Positions 43,420 to 51,414 of a stretch of DNA of 51,414 nucleotides are shown here, piece after piece. Both the position numbers and the translations under genes were made by a program. The first letter of the stretch is position 1, and each line of letters starts with the position of its first letter. Origin of the DNA: Lachnospiraceae bacterium UBA7196 (GTDB taxonomy: Bacteria > Bacillota > Clostridia > Lachnospirales > Lachnospiraceae); contig DKUU01000036.1 in NCBI GenBank assembly GCA_002490835.1, positions 93,702 through 145,115 on the forward strand, written 5' to 3'. The notes below the pieces were generated by a model. That model ran no database searches. It worked only from the letters and a program-made list of their open reading frames with translations, and was not told the origin of the DNA.

Positions 43420-44559
43420 ATGAAAATACTGTTTATCGAATGGGCGAGCTTCGGCAACGCCGACATCAAAGACGCATTTAATAAAGAAGGACATGACATC
43501 GTCTGCTTTCCTTTTTCCAATAAGGACGCCCGCCGGGACGCGGAGATCGAAGCCGCTCTCACAAGCAGGCTGCGCGAGACTGTGCCTGACGCGGTCTTTT
43601 CCTTTAATTATTTTCCGCTGGTGTCCAATGTCTGCAAGAGCGAAGGGCTTCCCTATCTGTCATGGATCTACGACAGTCCCTACGTGATGCTCTACTCCTA
43701 CACCGCTGTCAACCCCTGCAACCACATCCATGTCTTCGACCGGTCGGTATGCCGGGAATTTCAGGCAGCAGGCATCAAGACCGTCCACTATCTGCCCATG
43801 GCGGCAAATACGGAACGTTTAGACGCCCTCGACGCCGGCGCGCCAGACTACGACGTTTCCTTTGTCGGTTCCCTCTATACGGAGTCCCACAATTTCTTCG
43901 ACCGCATGGAAGGCCTGTCCGACTATGCGAAAGGGTATCTGGAAGGATTAATGAACGCCCAGCTTCATATACAAGGCTATAACTTCATTCAGGAATCATT
44001 GTCTCCCATAATGGAAGAGTTATATCAGGCGCTTCCCATGGACCCAAATCCGGACGGCGTAGAAACCAGAGAATACCTCTATGCCCAATATGTGATCAAC
44101 CGCAAGCTCACGGGACTGGAACGCCTCCATCTGCTGACCGCCGTCACCAAACAGCGTACGCTGGATCTGTTCACCATAGACCAGACTCTTACCCTGCCGA
44201 ATCTGCGAAACCACGGCACGGTGGACTATTACAGCGAAATGCCTCTGGTCTTTAAAAAAAGCCGCATCAACCTGAACATTTCGCTGCGCAGCATCGGCAG
44301 CGGCATCCCGCTTCGCTGTTTCGATATCATGGGGAGCGGTGGTTTCCTGATGACCAATTATCAGGAGGATTTCTTGGAAAACTTTACCCCAGAGGAAGAC
44401 TTTTTATATTATGAAAATGAAGAAGATCTTCTCCATAAGATCGACTATTATCTGGCACACGAAGCGGAACGACAGGCAATCGCCAAAAACGGCCACGACA
44501 AAGTGGCGGCCGCCCACACCTACCGCGCCCGCGTGCGGGAAATGCTGTCCTGCCTGTGA
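43420..44559 (+). CDS. CgeB-like glycosyltransferase
   Basis: GT-B type transferase, 379 aa from ATG 43420 (the longer frame from 43384 begins inside the promoter). It starts MKILFIEWASFGNADIKDAF, a Rossmann-like first strand of DUF3880/CgeB proteins. YDVSFVGSLYTESHNFF marks the linker to the second domain, and SRINLNISLRSIGSGIPLRC with FDIMGSGGFLMTNYQED is the nucleotide-sugar site of the Glyco_trans_1_2 type. No Shine-Dalgarno is visible. CgeB-like enzymes decorate spores or flagellins; the five GT2-TPR genes and flagellin downstream favour flagellin. Confidence 0.8.
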   Translation: MKILFIEWASFGNADIKDAFNKEGHDIVCFPFSNKDARRDAEIEAALTSRLRETVPDAVFSFNYFPLVSNVCKSEGLPYLSWIYDSPYVMLYSYTAVNPCNHIHVFDRSVCREFQAAGIKTVHYLPMAANTERLDALDAGAPDYDVSFVGSLYTESHNFFDRMEGLSDYAKGYLEGLMNAQLHIQGYNFIQESLSPIMEELYQALPMDPNPDGVETREYLYAQYVINRKLTGLERLHLLTAVTKQRTLDLFTIDQTLTLPNLRNHGTVDYYSEMPLVFKKSRINLNISLRSIGSGIPLRCFDIMGSGGFLMTNYQEDFLENFTPEEDFLYYENEEDLLHKIDYYLAHEAERQAIAKNGHDKVAAAHTYRARVREMLSCL

Positions 44560-44616
44560 GGGCTTTACAGCAATCCTAAAAAAAGTCTCCTCTAATGATA
44601 CAGTTAGCGACAGCGT

Positions 44617-44645
44617 TTGCGACATGACTATAAATATGATAAAAT
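44617..44645 (+). promoter_or_regulatory. Promoter of the GT2-TPR array
   Basis: TTGCGA (44617-44622) and TAAAAT (44640-44645), 17-nt spacer, about 35 nt before the first GT2 gene. No sigma-28-like flagellar promoter was seen. Confidence 0.55.
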
Positions 44646-44680
44646 GAAATGAAATCATTAATTCATAAAAGGAGCGGCCC

Positions 44681-45742
44681 ATGCACCCCATTTCCGTCTG
44701 CATCATTGCCAAAAATGAAGAGGCCCGAATCGAAAAATGTCTCTCTTCCATAAAGCCCTGCGGCTTCGAGATCGTGGTCGTTGACACGGGTTCTACCGAC
44801 CGCACGAAGGAGATCGCGGCAAACTACGCGGACAAGGTACTGGATTTTGACTGGTGCGACGACTTTTCCGCGGCCAGAAACTTTTCCCTGCGGGAAGCCT
44901 CGAATAACTGGATCTTTATGATCGACTGCGACGAGACGGTAAAGAGCATCGACGTGGAAGAGCTCAATTATTTCCGCAAGCATCTTGCAGATAAGGTGGG
45001 CAGCGTCTCCAGAGAAAACCTTGTCACGGAAAACGGCGTACTTACGCTCAACAATACGGACTATACGGAGCGCTTTTTTGACAGACGCCTCTACCGCTAC
45101 ACCGGCATCATCCACGAGCAGCTTACACCGGTCAAAGGCCGTGAGATCGACAGCCTCCTGTTAAATACCACCCTCCTGCACACCGGCTACGATATGACAA
45201 CTGAGGAGCGCGAAGCTAAATTCAGGCGGAATTTCACACTGCTGTTAAAGCAGGCCGAAGCCGATCCCGAAAATCCTTATCTCTACTATCAGCTCGGCAA
45301 GAGCTGTGAGATGTTGAACGACTACGATAAAGCCTGCGGCTATTACGACAAGGGCCTGACCTTTGATCTGGACCCTTCGCTTGCCTATGTGCAGGCCATG
45401 GTGGTCTCCTACGGCAACGCTTTGCTGCGGACTGATCAGGCCGAAACAGCGCTGGGCTTTACCGGCATTTATGACGAATTTTCACAGGTGACGGACTTCG
45501 TCTACCTGATGGCGAATATTTATAAAGACAACGGTATGTACGAAGAAGCGATCGCACAATATCAGAAAGCTGCCCAGATGCCCCCCGGCAGATTAAACGG
45601 CGCAAACAGTTTTCTGCCCGCCTACCAGTGCGGCCGTATTCTGGAGCTTTTGGGCGACCCCGGCTCGGCGGCCGCGCTCTATGCGCAGTGCGGAGACTTT
45701 GCGCCCGCAAAGGAACGGCTGCAGGCCCTGCAGCAGACCTGA
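44681..45742 (+). CDS. GT2-TPR glycosyltransferase, unit 1 (type A)
   Basis: 353 aa. N-terminal GT-A domain of family 2 (about 1-190): ISVCIIAKNEEARIEKCL, nucleotide site VVVDTGSTD (35-40), the shared DFSAARNF, and the metal-binding D-x-D as D82-C-D84 in IDCDET; IIHEQL carries the putative catalytic acidic residue. The C-terminal part (about 205-350) has TPR-like helix pairs such as YLYYQLGKSCEMLNDYDKAC and FVYLMANIYKDNGMYEEAIAQYQKA. It is the most divergent of six units. ATG follows AAAGGAG. A role in glycosylating flagellin is inferred from the convergent flagellin gene and the family. Confidence 0.85.
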   Translation: MHPISVCIIAKNEEARIEKCLSSIKPCGFEIVVVDTGSTDRTKEIAANYADKVLDFDWCDDFSAARNFSLREASNNWIFMIDCDETVKSIDVEELNYFRKHLADKVGSVSRENLVTENGVLTLNNTDYTERFFDRRLYRYTGIIHEQLTPVKGREIDSLLLNTTLLHTGYDMTTEEREAKFRRNFTLLLKQAEADPENPYLYYQLGKSCEMLNDYDKACGYYDKGLTFDLDPSLAYVQAMVVSYGNALLRTDQAETALGFTGIYDEFSQVTDFVYLMANIYKDNGMYEEAIAQYQKAAQMPPGRLNGANSFLPAYQCGRILELLGDPGSAAALYAQCGDFAPAKERLQALQQT

Positions 45743-45810
45743 CTGACAATCGAGCGGCAGCCGTCTGATTGCCGGACACAGTACCATCCCTGCAAAGGAG
45801 TACATAGCAT

Positions 45811-46884
45811 ATGATCCCTATTTCTATCTGTATCATCGGAAAAAATGAAGCGCAGCACATAAAAAACTGTCTTTCTCCCCTTACTGCCTACCCGTTTGAG
45901 ATCGTCTATGTAGACACCGGCTCCGGGGATAACACCAAGGAACTCGCATCCGGCTGCGGTGCAAAAATATACGATTTTACGTGGATTGATGATTTTTCCG
46001 CCGTCAGAAACTTTGCCATGGAAAAAGCGTCGCATGACACGGTACTCTTTTTGGACTGCGACGAGTACCTCAAGGAACTGGACGCGGATGCCCTGTATAA
46101 GCTTGCGGAGGAACACGGGGACGGCGTAGGACGGCTGCTTCGCAATAATTACTTCGAGGCAAACGGCACGCCGACCAACTATCCGGACCGGGTGGAACGC
46201 CTCTTTTCCAGAAAGCACTTCCACTATACCGGCATCATCCACGAACAGGTGGTGACGCGAAAGGACGACAGTCCTCTCTATGAACGCTACGATCTGCCTC
46301 TGACGGTAGATCACGCAGGATACAACGATCCGGAAATCATGCGCAAAAAGGCCGAACGCAACAATGAGCTGTTGTTCCGGGAATTGAAAAAAAAGCCCGA
46401 GGATCCTTATCTCTACTTTCAGATCGGGCAGTCCTACAACGCGATCCGCGACTATGAGAACGCCTATATGAATTATAAGAAGTCCTTCGCGCTGCCCTTG
46501 GACCCCTACGAACCGTGGGTGCAGATCATGGCTACCGCCTATCTGAACGCCCTGAACCATACGGGCCGTTCCAGAGAAGCAGTGCGCTTTTTTGAGCCGA
46601 TCTACGCGCATTTTGCGGATGATGCCAACTTTTACTGCAGCATGGGCAACGCCTACTTAAACCTGCATCCGCCTAAGCCCTTAAACGCTATGGCGGAGTA
46701 TCTGAAAGCCCTGCAATGCCCGACCGCGAGAGAGACGGGCGCCAATACCTTCATCCCCTACTACAACATCGGACTGGTCAATGAGATGCTGGGGCAGACC
46801 GACACCGCCCTCACCTTCTATCAGCGGGCGGCGGATCTGGATTTTGCGCCTGCAAAAGAAAAGTTGGAGGAGCTGACCAAATGA
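45811..46884 (+). CDS. GT2-TPR glycosyltransferase, unit 2 (type B)
   Basis: 357 aa; same two-part plan. DTGSGD nucleotide site, DFSAVRNF, D82-C-D84 in LDCDEYL, GIIHEQV and a TPR part with YLYFQIGQSYNAIRDYENAY. Closest in the window to units 4 and 5, sharing ERNNELLF(R/K/Q)E, the sequence after IGKNE and the late AKEKLEEL end. The start follows AAAGGAG at a slightly long distance. Its end overlaps unit 3 by ATGA, so 2 and 3 are coupled. The 68-nt gap before it contains only a weak 5-bp stem. Confidence 0.85.
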   Translation: MIPISICIIGKNEAQHIKNCLSPLTAYPFEIVYVDTGSGDNTKELASGCGAKIYDFTWIDDFSAVRNFAMEKASHDTVLFLDCDEYLKELDADALYKLAEEHGDGVGRLLRNNYFEANGTPTNYPDRVERLFSRKHFHYTGIIHEQVVTRKDDSPLYERYDLPLTVDHAGYNDPEIMRKKAERNNELLFRELKKKPEDPYLYFQIGQSYNAIRDYENAYMNYKKSFALPLDPYEPWVQIMATAYLNALNHTGRSREAVRFFEPIYAHFADDANFYCSMGNAYLNLHPPKPLNAMAEYLKALQCPTARETGANTFIPYYNIGLVNEMLGQTDTALTFYQRAADLDFAPAKEKLEELTK

Positions 46885-47945
46885 TCCCCATATCTGTCTG
46901 CATCATAACAAAAAACGAGGCTGACAAGCTGGAGAAATGTCTGGAAGCCCTGCATGCTTACCCCTTTGAGATCGTTGTCGTGGACACCGGTTCCTCGGAT
47001 GATTCCAAGGAAGTCGCCCGCAGATACACCGAAAAAGTGTACGATTTTACGTGGATCAATGATTTTTCCGCCGCCAGAAATTTTGCGGCCGCACGCGCTT
47101 CCCACAATATGATCTTTCCGGTGGACACCGACGAGTATCTCACGGAGTTGGACTGGGACGCTCTGCAGGCTGAGATCGACCGGAATCCAAAAGCGGTCGG
47201 CAGTGTCAGACGGATGGACTATTTTGAGACGGACGGGGAAAGGCGCTGTCAGATCAGTATGATCGACCGCATCTACCACCGCAGGTATTACCGTTACGAT
47301 ATGCCGATCCACGAGGCCCTCATCCCCCTTACCAAAGACCCTTACCGCTCCTATACCGCCCCCGTCACGTTAGACCATGTCGGCTATCTGGGCGACGGTA
47401 AAGAGCTTAGACAAAAAGCACTGCGGGACATGGAACTGCTCCTTTTGGAACTGGAAAAAACACCCGAAAATCCTTACCTGCATTTTCAGGTAGGCCAGAG
47501 TTATCTGTTGATGCGCGACGAAGAAAACGCACTGCTTTACTTTCAAAAAGCCCTGTTATATGACCCCGATCCCGCGGCGGACTACACCCATATCCTGCTC
47601 TATAATTACGGCCATCTGCTTTTGGAACATGGACGGGCAGGGGAGGCTTCCTTCCTGCCCGCCTACTATGAACATTATCGGGACAATATGGATTATCTCT
47701 GCCTGACCGGCCTGTACTACCTGCACCAAAACCAGCCCCTAAAGGCTCTCACGGAATTTGTGAATGCCCTGTCGGCGTCTGGCGGCGATCAGGCAGACAA
47801 ACGCGAACCTTCCTACTATATCGGTTACATTTATGAACTGTTTGGAAAGACTGACATTGCCAGAACTCACTACCAAAACTGCGGGGCGGACTATGCGCCC
47901 GCCGCGGAAGCGCTGACAAGGCTTGATTCGCGTCCGCCGCAATAA
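46881..47945 (+). CDS. GT2-TPR glycosyltransferase, unit 3 (type C)
   Basis: 354 aa. GT-A part with IITKNEADKLEKCL, DTGSSD, DFSAARNF and D82-T-D84 in VDTDEYL, so the middle residue of the D-x-D is Thr, not Cys. The acceptor-side motif is IHEALIPLT, and MRDEENALLYFQKAL is TPR-like. It is most similar to unit 6: both have IITKNEA, ARNFAA, F-P-(V/I)-D, (R/K)RMDY(F/Y)E and the late DIARTHYQNCG. Coupled to unit 2 by a 4-nt overlap. Confidence 0.85.
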   Translation: MIPISVCIITKNEADKLEKCLEALHAYPFEIVVVDTGSSDDSKEVARRYTEKVYDFTWINDFSAARNFAAARASHNMIFPVDTDEYLTELDWDALQAEIDRNPKAVGSVRRMDYFETDGERRCQISMIDRIYHRRYYRYDMPIHEALIPLTKDPYRSYTAPVTLDHVGYLGDGKELRQKALRDMELLLLELEKTPENPYLHFQVGQSYLLMRDEENALLYFQKALLYDPDPAADYTHILLYNYGHLLLEHGRAGEASFLPAYYEHYRDNMDYLCLTGLYYLHQNQPLKALTEFVNALSASGGDQADKREPSYYIGYIYELFGKTDIARTHYQNCGADYAPAAEALTRLDSRPPQ

Positions 47946-48013
47946 CTTATTGAGCCAAAGCGATACGATACAACATCTGTTATTGAGAGAAACCGCGAAA
48001 AGAGGATAACCCC

Positions 48014-50167
48014 ATGATTCCCATTTCCGTATGTATCATTGGAAAAAACGAAGAAAAGCATATCGAAAAATGTCTCGCGCCTCTTTCAGGCCGCGGGTTT
48101 GAAATCATCTATACGGACACCGGCTCCTGCGACCGCACAAAGGAGCTGGCTGCCAAATACGCGGACGCCGTCTATGATTTTGAATGGATCGACGACTTCT
48201 CCGCCGCCAGAAACTTTTCACTGGAAAAGGCTTCCCGCGATTATGTGCTGATTCTGGACTGCGACGAGTATCTGACGGACCTTGATGCGGAGGCTCTTAG
48301 CGCCGCCATTGAGGCACATCCGCAAGGCGTGGGCCAACTCCTTAGAAACAGCTATACCGACGGCCAGATGGGAGAAGGCGCCTCCGCCGAGCGAATCGAC
48401 CGCCTTTTTGACAAGCGCCGTTATCACTACATCTACACGATCCACGAACAGGTGGCAGACAAGCGCACAGATTCTACGGACTATGAGCGCTATCCCATAC
48501 CCGTGACGGTCGATCATGTGGGCTATCTTGGTTCCGCAGAAGAAAAACGCCGGAAGGCCGAACGCAACAATGAACTGCTCTTCAAGGAGATCGAGCGGCA
48601 CCCCACGGACCCCTACTTTTATTTTCAGGCGGGACAGTCCTTTAATCTGATCGACGACTACGAAAATGCTTATCAATATTATAAGAAGGCTTTTGCTCTC
48701 CCCTTAAATCCGGTCAACCTCTGGGTGTATGTGATGGCGAATAACTTTATCACCGCCTGCATTCAGACGGACCGCGAGGAAGAGGCGCTGGCCCTGTACA
48801 CTCCCGTCTATGATATCTACGCGAAGGATGCGGCTTTTCTGTGCGCGATGGCCAGCCTTTATCTGAATCTTTCCCCGCCCCAGCCGATGAAGGCCATGAT
48901 GGAATTTGTGAAAGTCTTACAGGCCCCCCTCTCCCTCAGCGGAGAGGACCTTTCCGGCGCGGCCCTCTACGGTATGGGCTATTGCAATGAGCTTTTGGGG
49001 AATCTGCCTGCCGCGCAGGACTTTTATGAAAAGGCGGCCGCCAGAAATTACCCGCCGGCATCCCAAATTCCGGCTGCGGCGCCGGATACCCCCATGCCTC
49101 CGATCTCGGTCTGTATCATCGGTAAAAACGAAGAAAAAAATATAGAGCACTGTCTGGCTCCCCTTGCGAAGCTGGGCTTAGAGATCATCTATGTGGACAC
49201 CGGCTCCACCGACCGCACAAAGGAACTGGCCGCGAAGTACACCGACAGGCTCTATGATTTCGAGTGGATCTCCGATTTCTCGGCCGCCAGAAACTTTTCT
49301 ATCTCCAAGGCATCCCACAACTACGTGCTTGCCATCGACTGCGACGAATTTCTGACACAAATCGATCCGGCAGCGTTAGCGCGGGCCATAGATGAGCATC
49401 CCCGCGGCGTCGGTACGATACAGCTAGACAACTACTGCGAATCGGAGAACGGGCCGACCTGCATCCCCAACCGCTTGGAACGCCTGTTTCACAAGCGCTA
49501 TTACCATTACGAGAATCCAATCCACGAGCAGATCTGTGAGATCAAGACCGGCAGCACCTACTATGAGCGTTACGACGCGCCCATTGTCGCAGATCATGTC
49601 GGTTATGCGGGTACTGCCGAGGAAAGGCGGCAAAAGACTGCGCGCAACAACGAATTACTCTTTCAGGAAATTGCCAAACATCCGGACGACCCCTATAACT
49701 ACTTTCAGGTGGCACAGTCCTACAATTTTACTTCCGATTATGAAAATGCTTATCTCTACTACAAAAAGGCCTTCGATCTGGGACTAGATACGGCAAATCC
49801 ATGGGTCTACGTGATGGCAAACAACTTCATCAACGTCTGCGTGCAGCTTGGCAGAGGAGAAGAAGCGCTTTCGCTCTATCTGCCGGTCTATCACGATTAC
49901 GCCGATAATCCGGCCTTTTTATGCAGCATGGGCAGCCTCTATCTGGATCTGGAGCCGCCGCAGCCGCTAAAGGCTGTGATGGAGTTTGTAAAAGTCTTAC
50001 AGGCCCCCGTCTCCCCCGACGGCATCGACTACAGCCCGATCGCGCTCTACGGCATGGGCTATTCCAACGAACTGCTGGGAAAGGCCGACGCCGCCATAGA
50101 CTTTTACCGGAAATCAGCAGAAAAGGGCTATCCGCTGGCACAACAAAAACTGGCGGAATTGCAATAA
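48014..50167 (+). CDS. Fused double GT2-TPR glycosyltransferase, units 4 and 5 (types B-B)
   Basis: 717 aa holding two complete GT2-TPR units, roughly 1-348 and 361-717, joined by an Ala/Pro-rich linker (SQIPAAAPDTPMPP). Unit 4: DTGSCD, D-C-D in LDCDEYL, TIHEQVADK. Unit 5: DTGSTD, D-C-D in IDCDEFL, PIHEQICEI. Both keep DFSAARNFS and a TPR part with DYENAY(Q/L)YYKKAF, and both end in nearly the same KAVMEFVKVLQAP-type helix. A M-P-P-I-S start-like sequence at 49094 suggests that two separate genes were joined by loss of a stop. RBS GAGG. A two-site enzyme could add successive sugars. Confidence 0.87.
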   Translation: MIPISVCIIGKNEEKHIEKCLAPLSGRGFEIIYTDTGSCDRTKELAAKYADAVYDFEWIDDFSAARNFSLEKASRDYVLILDCDEYLTDLDAEALSAAIEAHPQGVGQLLRNSYTDGQMGEGASAERIDRLFDKRRYHYIYTIHEQVADKRTDSTDYERYPIPVTVDHVGYLGSAEEKRRKAERNNELLFKEIERHPTDPYFYFQAGQSFNLIDDYENAYQYYKKAFALPLNPVNLWVYVMANNFITACIQTDREEEALALYTPVYDIYAKDAAFLCAMASLYLNLSPPQPMKAMMEFVKVLQAPLSLSGEDLSGAALYGMGYCNELLGNLPAAQDFYEKAAARNYPPASQIPAAAPDTPMPPISVCIIGKNEEKNIEHCLAPLAKLGLEIIYVDTGSTDRTKELAAKYTDRLYDFEWISDFSAARNFSISKASHNYVLAIDCDEFLTQIDPAALARAIDEHPRGVGTIQLDNYCESENGPTCIPNRLERLFHKRYYHYENPIHEQICEIKTGSTYYERYDAPIVADHVGYAGTAEERRQKTARNNELLFQEIAKHPDDPYNYFQVAQSYNFTSDYENAYLYYKKAFDLGLDTANPWVYVMANNFINVCVQLGRGEEALSLYLPVYHDYADNPAFLCSMGSLYLDLEPPQPLKAVMEFVKVLQAPVSPDGIDYSPIALYGMGYSNELLGKADAAIDFYRKSAEKGYPLAQQKLAELQ

Positions 50168-50194
50168 GTTTACATAACACAAGAGAGGTTTTCT

Positions 50195-51247
50195 ATGATA
50201 CCAATATCCGTATGTATCATCACCAAAAACGAGGCCGGGAATCTGCAAAAATGTCTGGAATCGTTACAGTCCTATCCTTTTGAGATCGTAGTCGTTGACA
50301 CCGGTTCCACGGACAATACCGTGGAGATTGCGCGCAGATACACCGACCGCATCTATGAATTTCAGTGGATCGACGATTTTGCCGCCGCCAGAAACTTTGC
50401 GGCCGGCTGCGCGTCCCATGAACTCCTGTTTCCCATCGACAGCGACGAGGTCCTCTCTTCGCTTGATTGGGCGCAGCTTCAGGCAGCCGCGGTGGCACAT
50501 CCTAAAAGCGTCGGCAATGTCAAACGGATGGATTACTATGAAGCGGACGGCACCCGCAAATGCTATGAGGTCAAGATCGAGCGCCTTTATGACAGAAGAT
50601 ATTATCAGTATCAGGGCGTCATCCATGAAGCGCTGGTCCCAACCACGGACGTTCCCTACACCTCCTACGAAGCTCCCATTGTCATCGATCACGCCGGCTA
50701 TCTGGGCAACGCGGAACATCTGCAGGAAAAGGCGCAGCGAAATCTGGCGCTTTTAGAAAAAGAAATTGCAAAGAACCCTGACGATCCCTACCCTTATTTT
50801 CAGACCGCGCAGTCATATCTTTTAATGCGTGACCACGAAAGCGCCTGCAGCTATTTTCAGGCCGCAATCGAGCGTGGTCCCTCTCCATCGGCAGACTACA
50901 CCCGTATGCTGGTAAACAATTACGGCCACTGCCTGCTCGATCTGGACAGACCCGCAGAGGCGCTCTCTCTGCTCTCCTACTATGAACATTATGACGACTG
51001 CATGGATTATCTGTGCATGATCGGTCTGGTCTATATGATGGTCGGCCAGCCGATGCGCGCCCTGCCGGAATTTGTGAAGGCCATCAGCGCGCCTGTCAGA
51101 GACTCCATCGATCCACGCAGTCCTTCCTATTATGTGGGTTACCTCTATGAATTTTTCGGTATGAAAGACATCGCCCGCACCCACTATCAAAACTGCGGCG
51201 ACTATGCGCCGGCGGTGGAAGCGCTGGGACGGCTGGAGAATGTATAA
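50195..51247 (+). CDS. GT2-TPR glycosyltransferase, unit 6 (type C)
   Basis: 350 aa, paralogue of unit 3. DTGSTD, DFAAARNFAA, D82-S-D84 in IDSDEVL, IHEALVPTT, and TPR-like YFQTAQSYLLMRDHESACSY and LVNNYGHCLLDLDRPAEAL. End DIARTHYQNCGDYAPAVEAL closely matches unit 3. RBS AGAGAGG. It is last in the array, followed by a terminator shared with the convergent flagellin gene. Confidence 0.87.
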   Translation: MIPISVCIITKNEAGNLQKCLESLQSYPFEIVVVDTGSTDNTVEIARRYTDRIYEFQWIDDFAAARNFAAGCASHELLFPIDSDEVLSSLDWAQLQAAAVAHPKSVGNVKRMDYYEADGTRKCYEVKIERLYDRRYYQYQGVIHEALVPTTDVPYTSYEAPIVIDHAGYLGNAEHLQEKAQRNLALLEKEIAKNPDDPYPYFQTAQSYLLMRDHESACSYFQAAIERGPSPSADYTRMLVNNYGHCLLDLDRPAEALSLLSYYEHYDDCMDYLCMIGLVYMMVGQPMRALPEFVKAISAPVRDSIDPRSPSYYVGYLYEFFGMKDIARTHYQNCGDYAPAVEALGRLENV

Positions 51248-51270
51248 GCAGACTCGAAATGCTGCGCATG

Positions 51271-51302
51271 AAAGGACCCCATCCTTGCGGATGAGGTCCT
51301 TT
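51271..51302. terminator. Bidirectional terminator between GT array and flagellin
   Basis: Stem AAAGGACC...GGTCCTTT extended by CCATCC/GGATGA with one mismatch, 4-nt loop. It sits between convergent genes. The T-tract is short on both strands. Confidence 0.75.
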
Positions 51303-51335
51303 GATCGTTTCGTCCTGTAATACTGATTACAGTGA

Positions 51336-51414
51336 TTAGCCCAGTAAGGACAGTGCCAGCTGGTTGCTCTGGTTCGCCTGAGACAGCATAGACGTACCAG
51401 CCTGCTGTAAGATA
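51336..51414 (-). CDS. Flagellin, C-terminal end only
   Basis: Twenty-five complete codons plus stop at the window edge; the rest lies outside. ILQQAGTSMLSQANQSNQLA followed by LSLLG is the conserved D0 C-terminal helix of flagellins, which packs in the filament core. Convergent with the glycosyltransferase array, separated by the terminator at 51271-51302. Partial by window cut, not by mutation. Confidence 0.92.
   Translation of the reverse strand, partial: ILQQAGTSMLSQANQSNQLALSLLG

Noticed and set aside
43246..44680. Sigma-28 flagellar promoter for the GT array
   Set aside because: Only sigma-A-like boxes were found; no TAAA-N15-GCCGATAA pattern.
45679..46611. 310-aa minus-strand frame opposite GT2 unit 2
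   Set aside because: Similar antisense frames occur opposite the other units because they are paralogues; it mirrors the GT2 coding sequence.

Overview
The window reads as a chromosome segment of a motile, anaerobic Lachnospiraceae-like member of the Clostridia. This is inferred from family content (AddAB, BioY, NIL-type MetN, YesM/YesN-like sugar two-component system, Mms/ChvE monosaccharide transporter, flagellin) and from sigma-A type promoters with exact 17-nt spacers. Most genes between 1090 and 43245 lie on the minus strand; plus-strand genes are hicAB, mscL, an RloAB/AbiL-type pair and the glycosyltransferase array. No rRNA, tRNA, IS element or CRISPR was recognised.

Layout. 1-1070: HicAB toxin-antitoxin with a perfect inverted-repeat operator. 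1090-7235: cytoplasmic GH43-type glycosidase, MscL, DUF234-type ATPase, a shortened NhaC-like antiporter and an IMPase-family phosphatase. 7273-10998: BioY under a BirA operator, a cysteine desulfurase and a PatB/MalY-type PLP enzyme, flanked by two copies of an unrecognised structured repeat. 11050-16661: a BlaI/M56 sensor pair and a heterodimeric ABC exporter with its own operator and structured leader. 16770-18810: AT-rich two-gene RloAB/AbiL-type putative defence module. 18829-29673: sugar uptake and sensing block (lipid-anchored SBP, ATPase, two tandem permeases, second binding lipoprotein, histidine kinase, response regulator, membrane-anchored binding protein). The response regulator carries an in-frame amber codon inside its AraC DNA-binding domain. 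29660-30765: a 51-aa small protein and a DHH phosphoesterase. 30934-38465: addBA recombination nuclease. 38469-42143: metNIQ and cysK, each with its own promoter. 42163-43245: HTH-ATPase-STAS-like regulator. 43384-51247: one CgeB-like and five GT2-TPR glycosyltransferase genes (six GT2 units), ending against a convergent flagellin gene cut by the window edge.

How the genes fit together. The glycosyltransferase array next to flagellin is most simply a flagellin glycosylation locus with an internally duplicated module. The sugar block is a complete sense-and-import circuit that may be uncoupled by the nonsense codon. A shared operator core, TGACTA-N7-TAGTCA, sits at the predicted start site of both the blaI-like gene and the transcription unit leading into the IMPase gene, suggesting a small regulon. 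The strongest candidates for something undescribed are the GT2-TPR array with its repeated B-C order, the paired structured intergenic elements, and the BlaI/M56 circuit with a Cys/His-rich ectodomain in place of a beta-lactam sensor domain.
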